A stretch of 64,000 nucleotides of DNA from Puffinus mauretanicus (lineage: Eukaryota; Chordata; Aves; Procellariiformes; Procellariidae): positions 1,192,001 through 1,256,000 of the forward strand of contig JAJKFH010003937.1 in assembly GCA_023333565.1 (NCBI GenBank). The letters run 5' to 3'. A program made the translations under genes and the position numbers. Below, in pieces: positions 60,542 through 64,000 of this stretch (the stretch's first letter is position 1; every line of letters begins with the position of its first letter). The notes under the pieces are model-generated. The model was not told where the DNA came from and made no database searches. It was given only the letters and a program-made list of their open reading frames with translations.

Positions 60542-63216
60542 GTAAGTGTGAACCTACATCCTGGGAAAGACTACTGAGATGCACTCTTAACTCAGAGAAG
60601 CAGGGCACGCTGAACCAGAAAATGATTCAAGTCTCCTGTGAAAATGTTGTGCACCGTTTCCACTCCTATGACAGAGATTGCATTTACTGAGCTAACAAAA
60701 CTGTATAAAATGTCATAGCACTTCTTTGATACAATCCTGATGCAGCCTGTGTCCAAACTCGGTTCAGTCAGCCCAGTCGATGTGTTGGTCGCATGGGAGT
60801 GATTTAGGAAGTCAGTCCACAGGATTTTGCAGACTTTTTTGGGGTCAAGTAGTCACCTACTCCGCAGATTACCTCCCCGGTTCAGGATTGATCTGCAGGG
60901 GAAGACACTTGTCTGAATAGGTCAGACTATAAAAATGTGGTCAAACAAGATCCAACTGAGGTGAGAACATGGTCCACAAACTTAAACGATAGTTTTGTCT
61001 GAGTGGGTAGAGTTTATTAGTCATAAACATCAAATATCAAAGCTGTTCTGGCTCATAGCTAAAAAAAATTCTTGTGATTTATGGTCAGATGTCCTTATCT
61101 ATCTACTGGCTTATCTTTGGAAATGGGTCCTGCGGGAAACACAAATTTACTCCTATGAAACATAAAGTGTTAGAAAGTGAGTATATCCAGAAAAGCGTTA
61201 TCTAGCTGTTGAAGGAGATTTACAACTTGCATTCCTTATTAAAAGACTCTGGAAAAACTGAAATGCTGCTATGCAGAACACAGAAAGAAAAAAATATTTT
61301 TAAAGTCTCACCTATTCCAATACTATCAAATAGAAATTATTGGGTCTGACTTCAGTCAAACTCCGATTCATCATTAAAGAAATCATTGAGAAAGCTGAAT
61401 TAGACTCAGTATAAGTAGGCATGTAGCCAACCCCAAGTTTTTCCAATTCAGTATAATATCCTGAATTTCTATATCTCTAACAAAACAATTCAAAAGAAGG
61501 TCTTGTAGTCTCTTGGTAAAAATGGAAACCTGCATGTCACATTGATTTTATGTTCATGATAATAATAGCTAATTGATTCATGCTGTTTATTTGTAACAAT
61601 GTTGCAAATAGGTTTGTAACAGCATTACTAGATTTACCTTCACTTTCACTTAGTAGTCACAAGAAGACGCTCTGTGCCACACACTCTGAAAGGGTATGAA
61701 AGGATTTATAATTATGGACATTTAGCTTTAGTTCTCAGGCTATAAGACATTAAAGTATTTGTCTCATTGCAAATGGTTAATTTTCATTTTATGTTGGGTC
61801 TCTGAACTTTTAATGAAAATTTTTGCAGTCACAGAATGGCTTGCGTCTCCGTCGTGAGTGATGCCGAGTGTTTTAACCAGAACTGTCAGAAGTATTTTTG
61901 TGCTCCTCCATAGGTACCTCAGCCCAGCATTCAGGCACCACTTCTCCAACTCCTCTTAACTCTGAGGCATCCTAATTTGTGTCCCAGTAGCCTTAAGATA
62001 CAGAAGAGGGGTTAGAAAAATCCTGAGCCTCCTCCCTTTAGTCCATACCAGGATCACTTAAATGTTCCCCCGAGTCTTCAGTCTGTTGAGGACTAATAGC
62101 TTTGCCACAGAGAGCCATGAGGAGAAGAGTCAAAACGTAGGGTCCTGCATGTGCTTGCCCGCACTGGGGTAGGCCTGGGCACTGGCCATGCCGGGCGGGG
62201 TAAAGGCCATCACTTTCCTGCCCTTTTCAGTTCTGACACGTCTGGGGGGATCGCTGCACAAAAGGCTACGGGGAATTCCCTCTTTGGCTACTTGAGAGAC
62301 CTTGCTGGACACAACGCCCATGGACGGGTATTCGAGGACGTGCATTACTGTGCTTCCCTATGCCTCACGCATACGGCTGAGGGTGTTGAAGTCAAGGGGA
62401 TTTTGAGCTTAATTACATAAGCAAGTATTATTTTCTGGACTACGTCCAGCGCTTTGCGTTCACGAGTTAGAGGCAATCAATCACAGTTCAAGGCAGTGAA
62501 CAGAAGATAACTGAGGAAGTGTATTGCTCAGCCTCTCAATTGGACAGCCAGCTATAATCAGCAACGTGCTTAAATTAAACATGCTTTTAATTACTTCATG
62601 AATTGAGGCCTGAAAGCAGCAAATCACAAGGCTTTACTATAACAACATCTTTCTGCTTCCACACCAAAACCAAACAGTTGTCTCTAGCAATTCCATGAAC
62701 CACTGAAGGAGTTGCGCTTATAACCCAAACCAGATAAATTCTTCTCTGGGTAAACCAGAGTTTTTCAGATTACATTAAGGTAAAAATCAGATTAGGCACC
62801 ATTTTATCAAGAAAACACCCTTCTAATTAGTTCAGTGGCTGACCTTAAATAGTATATCTGTAGAATCTGATTCTTCTTGATTCGTTTCCACTGTACCAGT
62901 ATGACAGATGTATTACCCTGTATTATTTATTTCTAGGTATAGCTTGTTTCTTGGTTTGTAAAAATTCTATTAGTACATATTTCTTCTTTTGCTATATTTA
63001 CCATTATGCGATTAAATAACATTGTTCAAAACCTATTTTCTCCAAGGAGTTTTTTCATAAGAAAAATTAAAATAAGTCATACCAATATCCAATATTAATT
63101 TCCAACTCCAAGCATTTCATACTGAAATACAGAACTTTGCTTATGTAAGTTAATAAGTGCTGTCAATGTGTGAGGAAATTGACTTTAAATTAAAAATCCT
63201 GAAGTAATACCAGAAA

Positions 63217-63264
63217 GAAATTCATAGCCCCAAGCTGATAGAAGTTCATAGCCCCAAGCACATA
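63217..63264. repeat. Two-unit 24 bp tandem repeat
   Basis: Two near-identical 24 bp units centred on TTCATAGCCCCAAGC, followed by a partial third (GCCCCCAAGG). Confidence 0.8.
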
Positions 63265-63870
63265 GCCCCCAAGGTTACAGAGGAGCATGCTGGAACAGGC
63301 AGAAGAAGATTAAAATTCTCTTGTATAATCTCTGGGGGACAAGGAGTAAACAAACTGTGTTTTTAAAGTGGTTGCCTGCCCTCTGCATGCAGATCCTGCT
63401 CGGGTAGACAAGCAAGTTCAGAATTCCTCTGCGAGTTATGTTCTTGCCTATCTGTGCATATAAATGCATGATTTTCCTATGCAATCTTAGGTTGATGTAT
63501 TCGAAAAAAGTGGTCTTCTAGTCTTCATCAAAAGTCTCAGCTGATGTGAGGTAGAGATATTTTCCTCCTGCATAGAAAAATCTTTTGGTACAAGATGGAC
63601 AGTGTTGTCCAGTTATCATCATATCTCTGTGATGCCTTCTATCCTCATATCTCTGGGCTGACAGGTTGTTCCTGCAGCTCTGGGGAAGAGCAACAGCTAA
63701 AAGCAATGGTTTGCAAGATTAGCTACAAGAGTCCAAAAGTCTGCTTCCTTGCAGAAGCTGGCCAGTTGTAATATATGCACCTCTTAAGAGGCAACACTGG
63801 CGAAAGGTAAATCAGCTAACAATCACTGCGACGTCATTTTTGTATCAAGAAACAATGATTAGAATAGGGC

Positions 63871-63912
63871 TTTTTTACTGCGTAAAAAAAAGATTTTGTA
63901 CTGCGTACAAAA
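63871..63912. repeat. Paired hairpins with identical TGC centres
   Basis: TTTTTTAC-TGC-GTAAAAAA (63871-63889) and TTTTGTAC-TGC-GTACAAAA (63894-63912) are two 8 bp perfect inverted repeats with the same 3-base centre, 23 bp apart. They look like a duplicated palindrome that has kept its symmetry. Confidence 0.7.
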
Positions 63913-64000
63913 GATTCAGTCTACCAAGCAATAAAGTGAAAATAAAGTAAAATCAACATCAAGATCAAAATAAAACTCATGGTCAGCTTATTCATATCAT

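Larger units (their letters stand above)
60542..64000 (+). other. GPR26: GPR26 intron 2 (partial, runs off the window)
   Basis: It starts with the strong donor GTAAGTGTG. The remaining exon should encode the end of TM6, TM7 and the C-terminal tail. I read all frames for its TM7 landmarks (a SKCL-YSKA-SDPF-YSLLR type block) and did not find them. The last exon therefore lies to the right, and the intron is at least 3459 bp. Confidence 0.85.

Noticed and set aside
60542..64000. GPR26 last exon within the window
   Set aside because: No frame shows the TM7 and C-tail landmarks after an AG acceptor of the right phase.
1..64000. CRISPR arrays, operons or other prokaryotic systems
   Set aside because: No regularly spaced repeats, no dense coding and no Shine-Dalgarno-led genes; all features are those of vertebrate nuclear DNA.

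Overview
The window is vertebrate nuclear DNA, almost certainly from a bird and probably outside the Galliformes (inference). The main clues are 3'-terminal CR1 LINE fragments ending in an ATTCTATG-like tail, a solo LTR of a type common in neoavian birds, class II endogenous retrovirus sequence, and an intron-split GPCR with long AT-rich flanks. No operons, Shine-Dalgarno sites or other prokaryotic features are present. Most open frames in the window are chance.

Layout. About 1-53690 is a gene desert with no supported protein-coding gene. It holds a CR1 LINE (3799-4296 continuing at 6043-6236, minus strand) split by a 1.74 kb endogenous retroviral element (4297-6036). An orphan CpG island with a terminal inverted repeat follows at 6395-6665. 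There are further CR1 tails at 10600-10740 and 28539-28866, a 520 bp solo LTR with a 5 bp target-site duplication at 14139-14658, and several inverted-repeat clusters (15003, 20091-20293, 45193-45413).

The one real gene is GPR26, an orphan class A receptor, on the plus strand. Its candidate promoter and 5' leader occupy roughly 53690-54222, with a GA tract and two upstream ORFs. Coding exon 1 is 54223-54890, intron 1 is 54891-60427 and exon 2 is 60428-60541. Both junctions have consensus splice sites and agree in phase. The last exon (end of TM6 through TM7 and the C tail) lies beyond the right edge. The gene-poor region to the left fits the desert upstream of GPR26 in other amniotes (established synteny, recalled and not checked).

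The strongest candidate for something new is the element at 4297-6036. Its outer LTRs are short (239 and 235 bp) and flanked by a 6 bp duplication. Next to the 5' LTR is an 18-nt match to initiator tRNA-Met as primer site, an unusual primer for a vertebrate retroviral element. Immediately after it comes a sense-strand segment resembling the anticodon arm of the same tRNA, then a second partial primer site. Inside the same element is a different LTR with a tRNA-Lys1,2-type primer site and the first codons of a betaretrovirus-like gag. The whole looks like a small non-autonomous LTR element, comparable to plant TRIMs, recombined with a class II ERV.
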